A stretch of 43,920 nucleotides of DNA from positions 1-43,920 of the forward strand of contig CAVFTS010000014.1 of assembly GCA_963625655.1 (NCBI GenBank), given 5' to 3'. Position 1 is the first letter of the stretch. Every line of letters begins with the position of its first letter. This DNA comes from F23-B02 sp963625655. GTDB taxonomy: Bacteria > Bacillota > Clostridia > Oscillospirales > Oscillospiraceae. The position numbers were made by a program, and so were the translations under genes. Under the pieces are notes generated by a model, which made no database searches, was not told where the DNA came from, and saw only the letters and a list, made by a program, of their open reading frames with translations. Positions 22,504 through 31,037 of the stretch are shown here, one piece after another.

Positions 22504-23940
22504 TTAAATTCCGAAGAAGTCGGACATCTGACCGTAGAGAACGACGAGCATGCCGAGCGGAGTAAGGACCTTGTAGCAAATGTCGAAGAAGGTCTTGCCC
22601 CACATCTTGGTGCCGGAGGCTTCGATCTCTTCCTTGACAAAGTCTATCTTCCAGATCCAGCCTATCGCAAACGCCATGATCATTGCGCCAAGCGGCATGA
22701 TGATGCCCTCCGAAATAACGTCGTAGAAGTCAAGCCAGCAGTCGTTCCATGTGAGGACGTTCTCGATGCCGAGCAGCTCTGCGGGAGTGGGTATAGCAGC
22801 GCCGTTTGCGGTGCCCATGCCGATACCGTCAAGTGCGGTGGGGAGGCAGAAGACGAGGATGATGACGGAGAAAACAATAGCGGTGATCTTTCTCTTGGGA
22901 GCCTTGCCCTTTGCAATGTTGGCGTCCATCTTCGTAGCGGTGATTGCCTCAAGCAGGGACATGGAGGAGGAGATTGCCGCGATGAAAACGAGGAAGTAGA
23001 ACAGGAAGCCCATGAGGTTGCCGATGAAGCCGCCCATGTTGTAGAAAACCATCTGCATGGAAGCGAAGAGGAGGCTCGGGCCCGCGCCCTTGTCGACGCC
23101 GAATGCGTCACAGGCGGGCATAACGATCATGCCTGCCATGATGGCGGCGAGGGTGTCCATGCAAACGACGATGACTGCGTTTCTCTGGAGATTTTCCTTC
23201 TTGCTCATGTAGGAGCCGTAGGTGATCATTGCGCCCATGCCGAGGGACAGGGAGAAGAACATCTGACCTGCCGCGGTCTTAAGAACGCCGAGGAAGTCCT
23301 CCTTCAGAGGATTAACATTGAATCCGAACATGAACTCGTAGCCTTCGCCGGCGCCGGGCTGAACCGCAACGTAAACTATAACGATGATGAGGATGACGAA
23401 GAGGCAGGGCATACCGACATTGCAGAACTTCTCGATACCGCCGCCTACGCCGCCGCAGACGATGAGGGTGTTGATAGCGATGAAGATGACGGTCCAAAGA
23501 ACCATCTGAACGCCGTCGATACGGAAGTTGGCGTAGAAATCGGTGACTGTTTCAACGCCCCAGGTGTTCCAGCCGAACATTGCGGTCAGGTAGCTGCAAG
23601 CGAAACGCATGACCATGCCGCCGAGAACCATGTAGAAGCAGAGGATGATGAACGGTGCGATAACCGCCATGTAGCCCAGCCAGGTGAACTTCTTGCTGAT
23701 CTTGCGGTATGCCGCAACGGGGCTCATGCCGGTCTTACGACCGATGACGTGCTCGCCGATCATAACAGCCAGACCGACGAATGCTGCGAGAACGAGGTAG
23801 ACGAGCAGGAAGGCGAAGCCGCCGTGAGTACCCATCTTGTACGGGAAGCCCCAAATGTTGCCCAGACCGACCGCAGAACCGACAGCGGCCATGATAAAAG
23901 CAAAGCTGGAGCCAAACCCTTCACGATTTGTGTTTTCCAT
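22504..23940 (-). CDS. Neurotransmitter:sodium symporter family transporter (LeuT-like)
   Basis: 478 residues, about eleven helices. The first helix GSAVGLGNIWGFPYKMG is the broken TM1 signature of the family that binds sodium and the amino-acid backbone. Bacterial members take up amino acids such as leucine, tyrosine or tryptophan with Na+. Substrate is not readable. A GGAGAG ribosome site lies before ATG 23940. It is monocistronic: own promoter at 24020-24047, terminator at 22459-22487. Confidence 0.94.
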   Translation of the reverse strand: MENTNREGFGSSFAFIMAAVGSAVGLGNIWGFPYKMGTHGGFAFLLVYLVLAAFVGLAVMIGEHVIGRKTGMSPVAAYRKISKKFTWLGYMAVIAPFIILCFYMVLGGMVMRFACSYLTAMFGWNTWGVETVTDFYANFRIDGVQMVLWTVIFIAINTLIVCGGVGGGIEKFCNVGMPCLFVILIIVIVYVAVQPGAGEGYEFMFGFNVNPLKEDFLGVLKTAAGQMFFSLSLGMGAMITYGSYMSKKENLQRNAVIVVCMDTLAAIMAGMIVMPACDAFGVDKGAGPSLLFASMQMVFYNMGGFIGNLMGFLFYFLVFIAAISSSMSLLEAITATKMDANIAKGKAPKRKITAIVFSVIILVFCLPTALDGIGMGTANGAAIPTPAELLGIENVLTWNDCWLDFYDVISEGIIMPLGAMIMAFAIGWIWKIDFVKEEIEASGTKMWGKTFFDICYKVLTPLGMLVVLYGQMSDFFGI

Positions 23941-24019
23941 TACTTTCTCTCCTTATTAGAATTTGCAATTTTGCATCGGTTTTCGGGAGTCGACCCGTAC
24001 ACCGTTTACAGTATGTTCA

Positions 24020-24047
24020 ATTTTAAAACATCCTATGGAGATTTCAA
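24020..24047 (-). promoter_or_regulatory. Promoter of the NSS transporter gene
   Basis: Minus strand: TTGAAA (plus TTTCAA, 24042-24047), 16-nt spacer, TAAAAT (plus ATTTTA, 24020-24025). Confidence 0.62.
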
Positions 24048-24425
24048 TAGCTATACGGCGGAATTAACTCCGCATTAACACGAAAGCTTATTCTCTTTGC
24101 GAAAACTTATGACCTGATGCATAAAAATGGTGTTAATAATTGCACAATCGACAATTTTTAATATAAAAAGCCTCAAATATTGTTGATTTTGTAACAAAAC
24201 GACGGTAACAAGCGTTAAGTTAATTAACGATTTGTCAAACAATTCACAGTGTTTTGAGGGTAAAAAATGTGATTTCAGGGTGCACCTGTGTATTATGCGG
24301 AGGCTCCGGCATTTGCTAATAAGTATGCGCCGCCGACTGCGATTATCACAGAGCCGACCGACATATAGCGAGGTAAATCGGAAAAATTTTTGCGAAAAGC
24401 CGCAAAATATATCCCCCCGGGGAGC

Positions 24426-24455
24426 TTGCGTGGGGCGTTTTCGGGATGTTAAAAT
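24426..24455 (+). promoter_or_regulatory. Promoter of the methyltransferase-ABC importer operon
   Basis: TTGCGT (24426-24431), 18-nt spacer, TAAAAT (24450-24455), 31 nt before ATG 24487. Confidence 0.5.
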
Positions 24456-24486
24456 TCAGACAAGACGAAAAACGGGAGGACACGCC

Positions 24487-25245
24487 ATGAACGAGCTTCT
24501 TGATTCCATAGAGCGCTACTGGACCCGCAGAGCGCCGTCGTACACCGAGGTCATAAACGGAAACCTCGCAGGCAAGTGGGAGAGCGTATGGGCAAACGAG
24601 CTTATATCGCATTTTCCGACCGCCGAGGGGAGACCGCTGAGAGTCCTCGACATCGGTACGGGACCGGGCTTTTATGCGATCATCCTCGCAAAGCGAGGCT
24701 TTGACGTGACGGCGGTGGACTACTCCGAGGGTATGCTGCGTGAGGCAAGGAACAACGCCGGAGCGCTTGCGGACAGGATCCGCTTTATGCGCATGGACGC
24801 ACATGAGCTTGTCTTTCCCGACGACAGCTTTGACGTCATCGTGACCCGCAACCTGACGTGGAACCTCTCCGACCCGGTGAAGGCGTACCGTGACTGGATG
24901 CGTGTGCTGCGTCCCGGCGGTGTCCTGCTCAATTTCGACGCAAACTGGTATTCCTACTTATTTAATGAAGAGAAGCAGCGTGAGCATAGGACGGACAGGG
25001 AGAACGTCGCCAGGGCGGGGCTTTCCGACCACGAGGCTTACGACGAGAGCGACGTCATGGAGGAGATCACCCGCAGACAGCCGATGGGCAGGCTCATGCG
25101 TCCCCAGTGGGACAAGGATACGCTCAAGGGCATGGGCTTTAGCGCCGTCGCTGCGGACACCGACATCGGAAACAGAGTCTGGAACTACGAGGAGCGCATG
25201 AACTATGCCTCCACTCCCGGCTTTATGATATATGCCGTGAAGTGA
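24487..25245 (+). CDS. Class I SAM-dependent methyltransferase (first of two bracketing the ABC importer)
   Basis: 252 residues. Motif I VLDIGTGPGFY (53-63), acidic end of strand 2 VTAVDYS (74-80), motif IV region SFDVIVTRNLTWNLSDP and LRPGGVLLNFDANW. It binds SAM and should methylate a small molecule; the acceptor is unknown. It shares the unusual string RNLTW-x-L-x-DP and VLRPGGVLLNFDA with the methyltransferase ending the operon, so the two are paralogues. The frame is open far upstream (24232), but ATG 24487 has GGGAGG and matches the paralogue's N-terminus. The binding-protein gene begins 13 nt after its stop. Confidence 0.88.
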   Translation: MNELLDSIERYWTRRAPSYTEVINGNLAGKWESVWANELISHFPTAEGRPLRVLDIGTGPGFYAIILAKRGFDVTAVDYSEGMLREARNNAGALADRIRFMRMDAHELVFPDDSFDVIVTRNLTWNLSDPVKAYRDWMRVLRPGGVLLNFDANWYSYLFNEEKQREHRTDRENVARAGLSDHEAYDESDVMEEITRRQPMGRLMRPQWDKDTLKGMGFSAVAADTDIGNRVWNYEERMNYASTPGFMIYAVK

Positions 25246-25258
25246 AAAGGGGAAACGC

Positions 25259-26776
25259 ATGAAGAAAAGACTTATTGCGATAATACTTGCGCTTGTGCTT
25301 GTTTTTGCGCTGTGCGCCTGCTCCGGCGGAGAGGCTAAAAACGACGAAAAGATACTGCGCCTGGGCGAGAGCTTTGCCTATGCGAGTCTCGACGCTCACA
25401 AGGATTACAACAGTTGGGGTACGAGTGCTTACGGTCTGACCGAGGCGCTGTTTAAAATGAACGACCGCTCCGCCATTGAACCCGTGCTTGCGGAAAAGGC
25501 GGAGGTCTCCGAGGACGGACTTACATGGACCGTGACGCTTAAAGACGGCGTGTGCTTTTCAAACGGCAATGCCGTGACTGCGGAGATGGTCATCCGCAAC
25601 ATTGAGCGCCTTGCCGAGGTGAACGAGCGCTTTGCCTACCTTGCGGACTTTGAGTATAAAGCGACGTCCGACGCCGAGTTTACGATCACGACACCGGAGG
25701 TCTACCCCACGATGCTCAACGAGCTTGCAACGCCGGAGCTTGCAATACTTGACCTTGACGCAAGCAAGGATATAGACAATGCCCCCGTCGCCACGGGACC
25801 CTTTGTCGTCAAGTCCTTTGCCCCGGAGGGAACGGTCGAGGTCAGCCGCAACGAAAATTACTGGGGCGGCGACGTGAAGCTCGACGGTGCGGTGTTCTAC
25901 TATATGCCCGACGACGAGAGCAAGCTCATGGCAATGCAGAACGGCGAGATAGACGGTTATGCCGGCGTCAGCGCCGCCTCCGCCGAGATATTCTCGGCAG
26001 ACCCCGACCGCTACGTTCTGACCGACGTTGCGGCGACACGTCTGCAATTCTACATCCTGAACGAAAACCGAATGTCGGATGAAGTGCGAAAGGCGGTAAA
26101 CCTCACCGTTGACTGCGATGCGATAGCCGAGTACCTCTCCGGCACGGTGACCCCCGCAGTCGGCCCCTTCGGAGAAAACACCGCATACGGCAAGGTCACA
26201 AAGCCCGCAGCGGATACCGCAGCGGCAAAGAAGACCGTGGAGGATGCGGGATACACCCTCAATTCCGACGGCATATACGAAAAGGACGGGAAGCCTCTGA
26301 GCCTCAAGATATGCTACTACCCCTCACGCTCGCTCGACTCCATCGCAGTCATCATGCAGCAGCAGCTCAAAGAGGTCGGCATCGCTTCGACCGTGGAGTC
26401 CTACGAGGACCCGGACGGCACCTACATCGCCACCGGCGACTTTGACATTGCGCTCTACTGCATGATAGCGGACAAAAACGGCGACCCGTACTACTTCATC
26501 GACTGCACCCTGCGCAGCGGTGCGCCATACAACTGCGGCGGCTTTGAAAGTGCCGAGTGCGATGCGCTCATAGCGCAGCTTCGGTACGAGACCGATGCCG
26601 ATAAGCGTGCAGAGCTTGCAAACGAGATAGTCCGGATAGCCATAGACGACAACGCCTTCGGCTATGTGGGGCTGTTCAACAAGATAACGGTCACGGCGCC
26701 CGGCGTCACGGGGCTTGCGGAAAGCTGTCCCTTTGACTTTTACAGGATAGACGCCGACACCGACATCGTGCGCTGA
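25259..26776 (+). CDS. ABC importer substrate-binding lipoprotein (NikA/OppA-like, SBP family 5)
   Basis: 505 residues. A lipoprotein signal ends at CAC (Cys21). The body has the family 5 pattern: LTWTVTLKDGVCFSNGNAVTAEMV split over two segments, NENYWGG, and the Arg in AATRLQFYILNENR at the position where nickel- and opine-binding members hold a ligand carboxylate. The protein has a single histidine (His47, LDAHKDYNSWG), near the N-terminal strand. Family members bind peptides, free haem, Ni-chelates or opine-type metallophores; which one is unknown. It is followed by a stable hairpin and the permease genes. Confidence 0.9.
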   Translation: MKKRLIAIILALVLVFALCACSGGEAKNDEKILRLGESFAYASLDAHKDYNSWGTSAYGLTEALFKMNDRSAIEPVLAEKAEVSEDGLTWTVTLKDGVCFSNGNAVTAEMVIRNIERLAEVNERFAYLADFEYKATSDAEFTITTPEVYPTMLNELATPELAILDLDASKDIDNAPVATGPFVVKSFAPEGTVEVSRNENYWGGDVKLDGAVFYYMPDDESKLMAMQNGEIDGYAGVSAASAEIFSADPDRYVLTDVAATRLQFYILNENRMSDEVRKAVNLTVDCDAIAEYLSGTVTPAVGPFGENTAYGKVTKPAADTAAAKKTVEDAGYTLNSDGIYEKDGKPLSLKICYYPSRSLDSIAVIMQQQLKEVGIASTVESYEDPDGTYIATGDFDIALYCMIADKNGDPYYFIDCTLRSGAPYNCGGFESAECDALIAQLRYETDADKRAELANEIVRIAIDDNAFGYVGLFNKITVTAPGVTGLAESCPFDFYRIDADTDIVR

Positions 26777-26793
26777 GAAAATTCTGAGCCTTG

Positions 26794-26819
26794 CCTGCGC
26801 AGGGGTGACCCTGCGCAGG
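26794..26819 (+). other. Perfect hairpin with GNRA-type loop between binding-protein and permease genes
   Basis: CCTGCGCAGGG (26794-26804), loop GTGA, CCCTGCGCAGG (26809-26819): an 11-bp perfect stem 17 nt after the binding-protein stop. No T-run follows, so it is not a standard terminator. It probably blocks 3' exonucleases and keeps the binding-protein mRNA more abundant than the permease part. Confidence 0.82.
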
Positions 26820-26872
26820 TATCGCCGTTTATAAGCATAAGGGGAGTTCAACTTTAAGGAAGGAGGCACGGC

Positions 26873-27814
26873 ATGAAAAAATACATAGCGAAAAGACTTT
26901 TGCAGCTTGTCATAGTCGTGCTGGGGCTGAGCTTCCTCACCTTTGCGCTGATGTATATCGCACCCGGCGACCCCGCCGAAAAGAAGCTGTCGGCGCAGGG
27001 CATTGCCGTTGACCCGGAGGTGCTTGCGGCGACGAGAGCGGAGATGGGGCTTGACCGTCCGTTTCTGGAGCAGTACGCCGACTGGCTTGGCGGGCTTTTT
27101 TCCGGCGACTTGGGCGAGTCGTACCGCAGCGGCAGAGCCGTTGCGGATATGCTCGGCGAGAGCTTTGTTTACACCTTGGAGCTTACGGTCCTGAGCCTTG
27201 CGGCAGCGCTCGTAATATCGCTGCCGCTTGCGCTGCTTGCGGCAGTGCGGCAAAACGGCATTGCGGATTTTCTCGTGCGCATCTTCAGCTTCATCGGCAA
27301 CTCGCTGCCGAATTTCCTCATCTCCGTTTTGCTGATGTACTGCTTCTGCGTAAAGCTGCGGCTGCTGCCCGTCATATCGGACGGAAGTGCGAAGGGCTTT
27401 ATCCTGCCCTGCCTTGCGCTTGCGATACCGCTTGCAAGCCGCTTCGTGCGGCAGTTCCGTGCGGAGATACTTGAGCAGATCGGCAAGGAGTACGTCGATG
27501 CGGCACTTTCACGGGGCGTTAAGATGCGCTATATTCTGTTTCGCAACGTCCTGCACAATGCGCTCATACCCATGATAACGCTCACGGCGCTTTCGGTGGG
27601 GACGCTTATGGGCGGCAGCGTCGTCATAGAGACGGTGTTCCGTCTGCCGGGACTCGGCAAGCTCGCCATGGATGCGATAAGCGCAAGGGATTACCCCGTG
27701 ATACAGGGCTTCGTACTGCTGTCGTCGGGCATCTACGTTCTCCTGAACCTTGCCGCCGACCTGCTGTACCGTGCCGTCGATCCCCGTGTGGAGGAAGGCG
27801 GTGACGCAGGGTGA
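26873..27814 (+). CDS. ABC importer permease (NikB/DppB-like)
   Basis: 313 residues, about six transmembrane helices. N-terminal IAKRLLQLVIVVLGLSFLTFALM followed by PGDPAEKKL is the DppB/NikB signature. The EAA loop is EYVDAALSRGVKMRYILFRN, which contacts the ATPases. An AAGGAGG site precedes ATG 26873, so it is independently well translated despite the 96-nt gap after the binding-protein gene. Its stop overlaps the GTG start of the second permease. Confidence 0.94.
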   Translation: MKKYIAKRLLQLVIVVLGLSFLTFALMYIAPGDPAEKKLSAQGIAVDPEVLAATRAEMGLDRPFLEQYADWLGGLFSGDLGESYRSGRAVADMLGESFVYTLELTVLSLAAALVISLPLALLAAVRQNGIADFLVRIFSFIGNSLPNFLISVLLMYCFCVKLRLLPVISDGSAKGFILPCLALAIPLASRFVRQFRAEILEQIGKEYVDAALSRGVKMRYILFRNVLHNALIPMITLTALSVGTLMGGSVVIETVFRLPGLGKLAMDAISARDYPVIQGFVLLSSGIYVLLNLAADLLYRAVDPRVEEGGDAG

Positions 27815-28644
27815 AAACGAAAAGAAATAACGCAAAGCGCCTAAAGCGCCGTGCGACAGTGCTTCTTATACTGGCGGCGGCTCTGTTTATCATCAGTTTT
27901 GCCGCTCCGCTGCTTATGCCGAACGACCCCGACGCAACGGATGCGCAGAGCATGAATCTTCCGCCGGATGCCGAGCATCCTCTGGGTACCGACCGTTACG
28001 GCAGATGCGTTCTGTCCCGTGTGCTTGCGGGTGCGGAGACCTCGATATTCTCCGCCGTGGCTCTCGTGCTTATCACCTTCGTTATCGGCACCGCCCTCGG
28101 AATGGCGGCGGGCTACTTCGGCGGCGTGACGGACACCGTGATAATGCGCCTTGCGGACATTATGCTCGCCTTTCCGCAGATGGTGCTGGCGATAGCGGTC
28201 GCCGGAATCCTCGGCGGCGGCATGGCAAACGCCATGCTCGCAATGGGCGTTTCCGCATGGACGCTGTACGCAAGGCTTGCCAGAGCGCAGGTCATTGCGC
28301 TCAAAAAGGAGCCCTTCGTGAGCGCTGCCCGTCTTTCCGGCTGCGGAAGCCTTAAGGTGATGACAAAGTACCTTTTGCCCAATATGCTCGGACCCTTGGC
28401 GGTCAATGCCGCAACGCAGCTCGGCGTTATGATGATGGGCATTGCGGGACTGTCCTTCCTCGGCATCGGCGTAGCGGAGCCGCAGGCGGAGTGGGGCAGC
28501 ATGATAAATCAGGGCAGAGCCTATATGCAGCTTGCGCCGTGGGCAGTGCTTGCACCCGCCGGGGCGATGGTCGTCACGGTCATGGTGTTCAATCTCCTCG
28601 GCGATACGCTGCGTGACCTTGCGGATACGGAGGCGGTAAAATGA
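27811..28644 (+). CDS. ABC importer permease (NikC/DppC-like)
   Basis: 277 residues with the DppC/NikC family N-terminal helix and the segment HPLGTDRYGRCVLSRVLAGA, then the EAA loop FVSAARLSGCGSLKVMTKYLLPN. It pairs with the preceding permease to form the translocation path. Translation starts at GTG 27811 overlapping the previous stop (GTGA), a sign of coupling; the stop also overlaps the next start (ATGA). Confidence 0.94.
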   Translation: MKTKRNNAKRLKRRATVLLILAAALFIISFAAPLLMPNDPDATDAQSMNLPPDAEHPLGTDRYGRCVLSRVLAGAETSIFSAVALVLITFVIGTALGMAAGYFGGVTDTVIMRLADIMLAFPQMVLAIAVAGILGGGMANAMLAMGVSAWTLYARLARAQVIALKKEPFVSAARLSGCGSLKVMTKYLLPNMLGPLAVNAATQLGVMMMGIAGLSFLGIGVAEPQAEWGSMINQGRAYMQLAPWAVLAPAGAMVVTVMVFNLLGDTLRDLADTEAVK

Positions 28645-29507
28645 ACGAAAAATTACTGCTTCGTGCAACGGAACTCTCCGCAGGCTACGGCGGGGAGGAC
28701 GTTATAAAAAAGCTGAGCTTTGAGCTTGAGCGGGGCGAGATACTCTGCGTCGTCGGGGAATCAGGCTGCGGCAAAACGACGTTACTGCGTGCGCTTTCGG
28801 GTAGCGCCGGCAGGGTGGTGCCGACGGGCGGAAGCCTTGAGATCGCAGGCAAGGCAATCACGGGGGACGCCCGACACGAGGACGTCGGCATGATACCGCA
28901 AAACCCCGCCGCCGCATTTAATCCCATTCGCAGCTACAAAAAGCAGTTTGCCGAAACGCTCAAAAGCCACGGAAAATACGAGGCAGGAAGCTTTGTAAAG
29001 CAGTGCCTCGACACACTCGATACGCTCGGACTGACGGACGGGGAGAGGATACTCAAAAGCTGCCCCTGTCAGCTCTCCGGCGGCATGAATCAAAGAATGG
29101 CGATAGCGCTCTGTCTTATGATGGAGTACGAGCTTTTGCTGTGCGACGAGCCGACGAGCGCCCTCGATACGGTGCTGCGGCTCAAAACGGCGCAGGAGCT
29201 GATGCGCCTGCGCAGTCTCGGACGCATCGGGCAGATTGTAGTTACGCACGATCTGGCGCTTGCCCGCATGATAGCCGACAAAACGGCGGTCATGTGCAAG
29301 GGGCGCTTTACGGAGTACGGCAGAACGGACGAGGTACTGCGTTCTCCCGTTCACCGCTACACGCAAAGTCTCATAGCGGCGTCGCCGAAGCTCGGCGGAC
29401 GCATACCGGAAAGCCTCGGCTGCGGCTGCAGCGTGAGGGGCGAAATGCGGGAAATAAGTCCCGGACACTTCGTCCTTTGCGAGGACGGAAAGGAGGTCGG
29501 GAAATGA
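28641..29507 (+). CDS. ABC importer ATPase (NikD/DppD-like)
   Basis: 288 residues. Walker A GESGCGKT, signature LSGGMNQRMAIAL, Walker B LLLCDEPTSALD, H-loop VVTHDLALA. The C-terminal extension with HRYTQSLIAASPKLGG and a Cys-containing tail (CGCSVRGEM) is like the oligopeptide/nickel ATPases, although the Fe-S-type Cys set of DppD is incomplete. Start ATG 28641 overlaps the permease stop. Confidence 0.94.
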   Translation: MNEKLLLRATELSAGYGGEDVIKKLSFELERGEILCVVGESGCGKTTLLRALSGSAGRVVPTGGSLEIAGKAITGDARHEDVGMIPQNPAAAFNPIRSYKKQFAETLKSHGKYEAGSFVKQCLDTLDTLGLTDGERILKSCPCQLSGGMNQRMAIALCLMMEYELLLCDEPTSALDTVLRLKTAQELMRLRSLGRIGQIVVTHDLALARMIADKTAVMCKGRFTEYGRTDEVLRSPVHRYTQSLIAASPKLGGRIPESLGCGCSVRGEMREISPGHFVLCEDGKEVGK

Positions 29508-30241
29508 ACGAGCTTCTTAAGGTCACGGAGCTTAAAAAGAGCTACTCTGCGCACGGCGGCAGACTTGAGGCGCTGTGCGGAGTGAGCCTCGGCGTTGCGC
29601 CGGGCGAGATACTCGGCGTCGTCGGCGGCTCCGGCTGCGGAAAAAGCACGCTCCTGCGCCTCATGTCGGGGCTTGAAAGACCCGACGGCGGCGAGCTGCT
29701 TCTTGACGGAAAGCGGCTGTCGCCGAGGCGCAGCCGAGAGGAAAAACGTGCGATACAAATGGTGTTTCAGGACGCCGCAGGCTCCCTTCATCCACGGCTC
29801 AGGGTGCGGTCAACGCTTGCCGACAGCATGGACGATGCTCTCTCCGAGCGTATGGCGGAGCTGTGCGAGGCGGTGGGGATAGAGCCGGAAAAGGCAGACT
29901 GCTACCCGTCGCAGCTTTCCGGCGGACAGTGCCAGCGCTTTGCGATAGCGAGAGCCTTGGCGTCAGACCCACGCATACTGCTGTGCGACGAGCCGACGAG
30001 CGCTCTCGACGTTCTGGCGCAGGCGAGGATACTGACGCTGCTGAAAACGCTTTGCAGCGAAAAGAATATGGCGATGATATTCGTGTCGCACGACCTTGCG
30101 GTCGTAAGCTCCATCTGCGACCGTGTGCTTGTCATGAAGGACGGGCGCATTGTCGAGGAGGGCGCAGCGGAGAGCATACTATCCCGCCCGAAGCACGAGT
30201 ACACCCGCCTGCTCATAGATTCGGTTATAGGTGAAAAATAA
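29504..30241 (+). CDS. ABC importer ATPase (NikE/DppF-like)
   Basis: 245 residues. Walker A GGSGCGKS, signature LSGGQCQRFAIARAL, Walker B ILLCDEPTSALD, H-loop FVSHDLAV. Shorter than many OppF proteins because the C-terminal oligopeptide domain is nearly absent (ends after HEYTRLLIDSV). The frame is open upstream from 29003, but ATG 29504 overlaps the stop of the first ATPase and has GGAGG upstream. Confidence 0.94.
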   Translation: MNELLKVTELKKSYSAHGGRLEALCGVSLGVAPGEILGVVGGSGCGKSTLLRLMSGLERPDGGELLLDGKRLSPRRSREEKRAIQMVFQDAAGSLHPRLRVRSTLADSMDDALSERMAELCEAVGIEPEKADCYPSQLSGGQCQRFAIARALASDPRILLCDEPTSALDVLAQARILTLLKTLCSEKNMAMIFVSHDLAVVSSICDRVLVMKDGRIVEEGAAESILSRPKHEYTRLLIDSVIGEK

Positions 30242-30975
30242 TGAAAAAAACGGACGGAAAAGTTGTGGGATACTGGACGGAGCGGGCGCACGATTTTGCA
30301 TCGGTGCGCCGCAGCGAGCTGACCGATGCGCTCAGCGAGCGTTGGCTGTGCGAGATAGAAAAGCGTCTGCCGGAGGGTAAGCGCCTGCGTGTGCTTGACG
30401 TCGGAACGGGGACGGGCTATTTTGCCGTCCTGCTTTCTCGGCTCGGACACGAGGTCACGGGCATAGACCTCACCCCGGCAATGCTCACTGAGGCGGAGCG
30501 CCTTGCCGCAGACTACGGCGTGAAGGTACGCTTTGAGACGGGCGATGCTCAGGAGCTTTCCTTTGCGGACGGAAGCTTTGACCTCGTGATAAGCAGGAAC
30601 CTGACGTGGACGCTGCCCGACCCGAAGAGGGCTTACGGCGAGTGGCTGCGTGTGCTGCGTCCCGGCGGGGTGCTTTTAAATTTCGACGCAAGCTATGCCG
30701 ACAACGTGCGCAACAATCAAAGCTCCGGTGCGCACCTTCCTGCCGACGGGGTGTACGGTCATGTCGGCATGACGGACAGGCTCGAACGTGAGAATGCGGA
30801 GATAACGCTGATGATGCCGCTAAGCTTACGGGAGCGTCCTTCGTGGGACATCGGCTGTCTCACGAGCCTCGGCGTTTGCGACTGCGGCTTTGACAGGGCG
30901 GCTGGCAGACGCATCCTCGGCGACAGAGACCTTGCCGATGCGCCGATGTTCCTCGTGTGGGGGATAAAGAGTTAG
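30241..30975 (+). CDS. Class I SAM-dependent methyltransferase (second of the bracketing pair)
   Basis: 244 residues, motif I VLDVGTGTGYF (51-61), VTGIDLT, then SFDLVISRNLTWTLPDP and VLRPGGVLLNFDAS. It is clearly a paralogue of the methyltransferase that opens the operon: the same N-terminal YWTERA/YWTRRA, the same RNLTW box and the same end region. Its start overlaps the ATPase stop by one base (TAATG), so it is translated as part of the importer unit. The acceptor is unknown; association with the importer suggests it modifies the imported ligand or a partner of it. Confidence 0.88.
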   Translation: MKKTDGKVVGYWTERAHDFASVRRSELTDALSERWLCEIEKRLPEGKRLRVLDVGTGTGYFAVLLSRLGHEVTGIDLTPAMLTEAERLAADYGVKVRFETGDAQELSFADGSFDLVISRNLTWTLPDPKRAYGEWLRVLRPGGVLLNFDASYADNVRNNQSSGAHLPADGVYGHVGMTDRLERENAEITLMMPLSLRERPSWDIGCLTSLGVCDCGFDRAAGRRILGDRDLADAPMFLVWGIKS

Positions 30976-30978
30976 AGA

Positions 30979-31008
30979 AAAAACCGAGGCAGCAGGTGCC
31001 TCGGTTTT
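30979..31008. terminator. Bidirectional terminator after the importer operon
   Basis: AAAACCGAGGCA, GCAGG-type loop, TGCCTCGGTTTT. It lies between the methyltransferase stop (30975) and the convergent PTS-like gene (31038). Confidence 0.9.
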
Positions 31009-31037
31009 GCTATACATATATATTATAAATCGATAAA

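Larger units (their letters stand above)
23941..24486. other. 546-bp divergent intergenic region
   Basis: Left part: NSS promoter and AT-rich DNA. Middle: an inverted repeat CGTTAA-GTTAA-TTAACG at 24213-24229. Right: a minus-strand open stretch, about 24277-24446, that could be the C-terminal relic of a membrane protein, followed by the promoter of the methyltransferase/ABC operon. I see no intact gene here. Confidence 0.55.

Noticed and set aside
22378..24078. A 566-codon open frame on the plus strand opposite the NSS transporter gene
   Set aside because: The opposite strand encodes a complete transporter with signature helices, ribosome site, promoter and terminator. The plus frame gives an acidic His-rich translation without a family match and lacks a ribosome site. 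It is a by-product of codon bias.
24213..24229. Inverted repeat CGTTAA-GTTAA-TTAACG as an operator of the importer operon
   Set aside because: It is AT-rich and lies more than 190 bp upstream of the -35 box, so it is easily a chance repeat. Kept only as a note in the intergenic entry.
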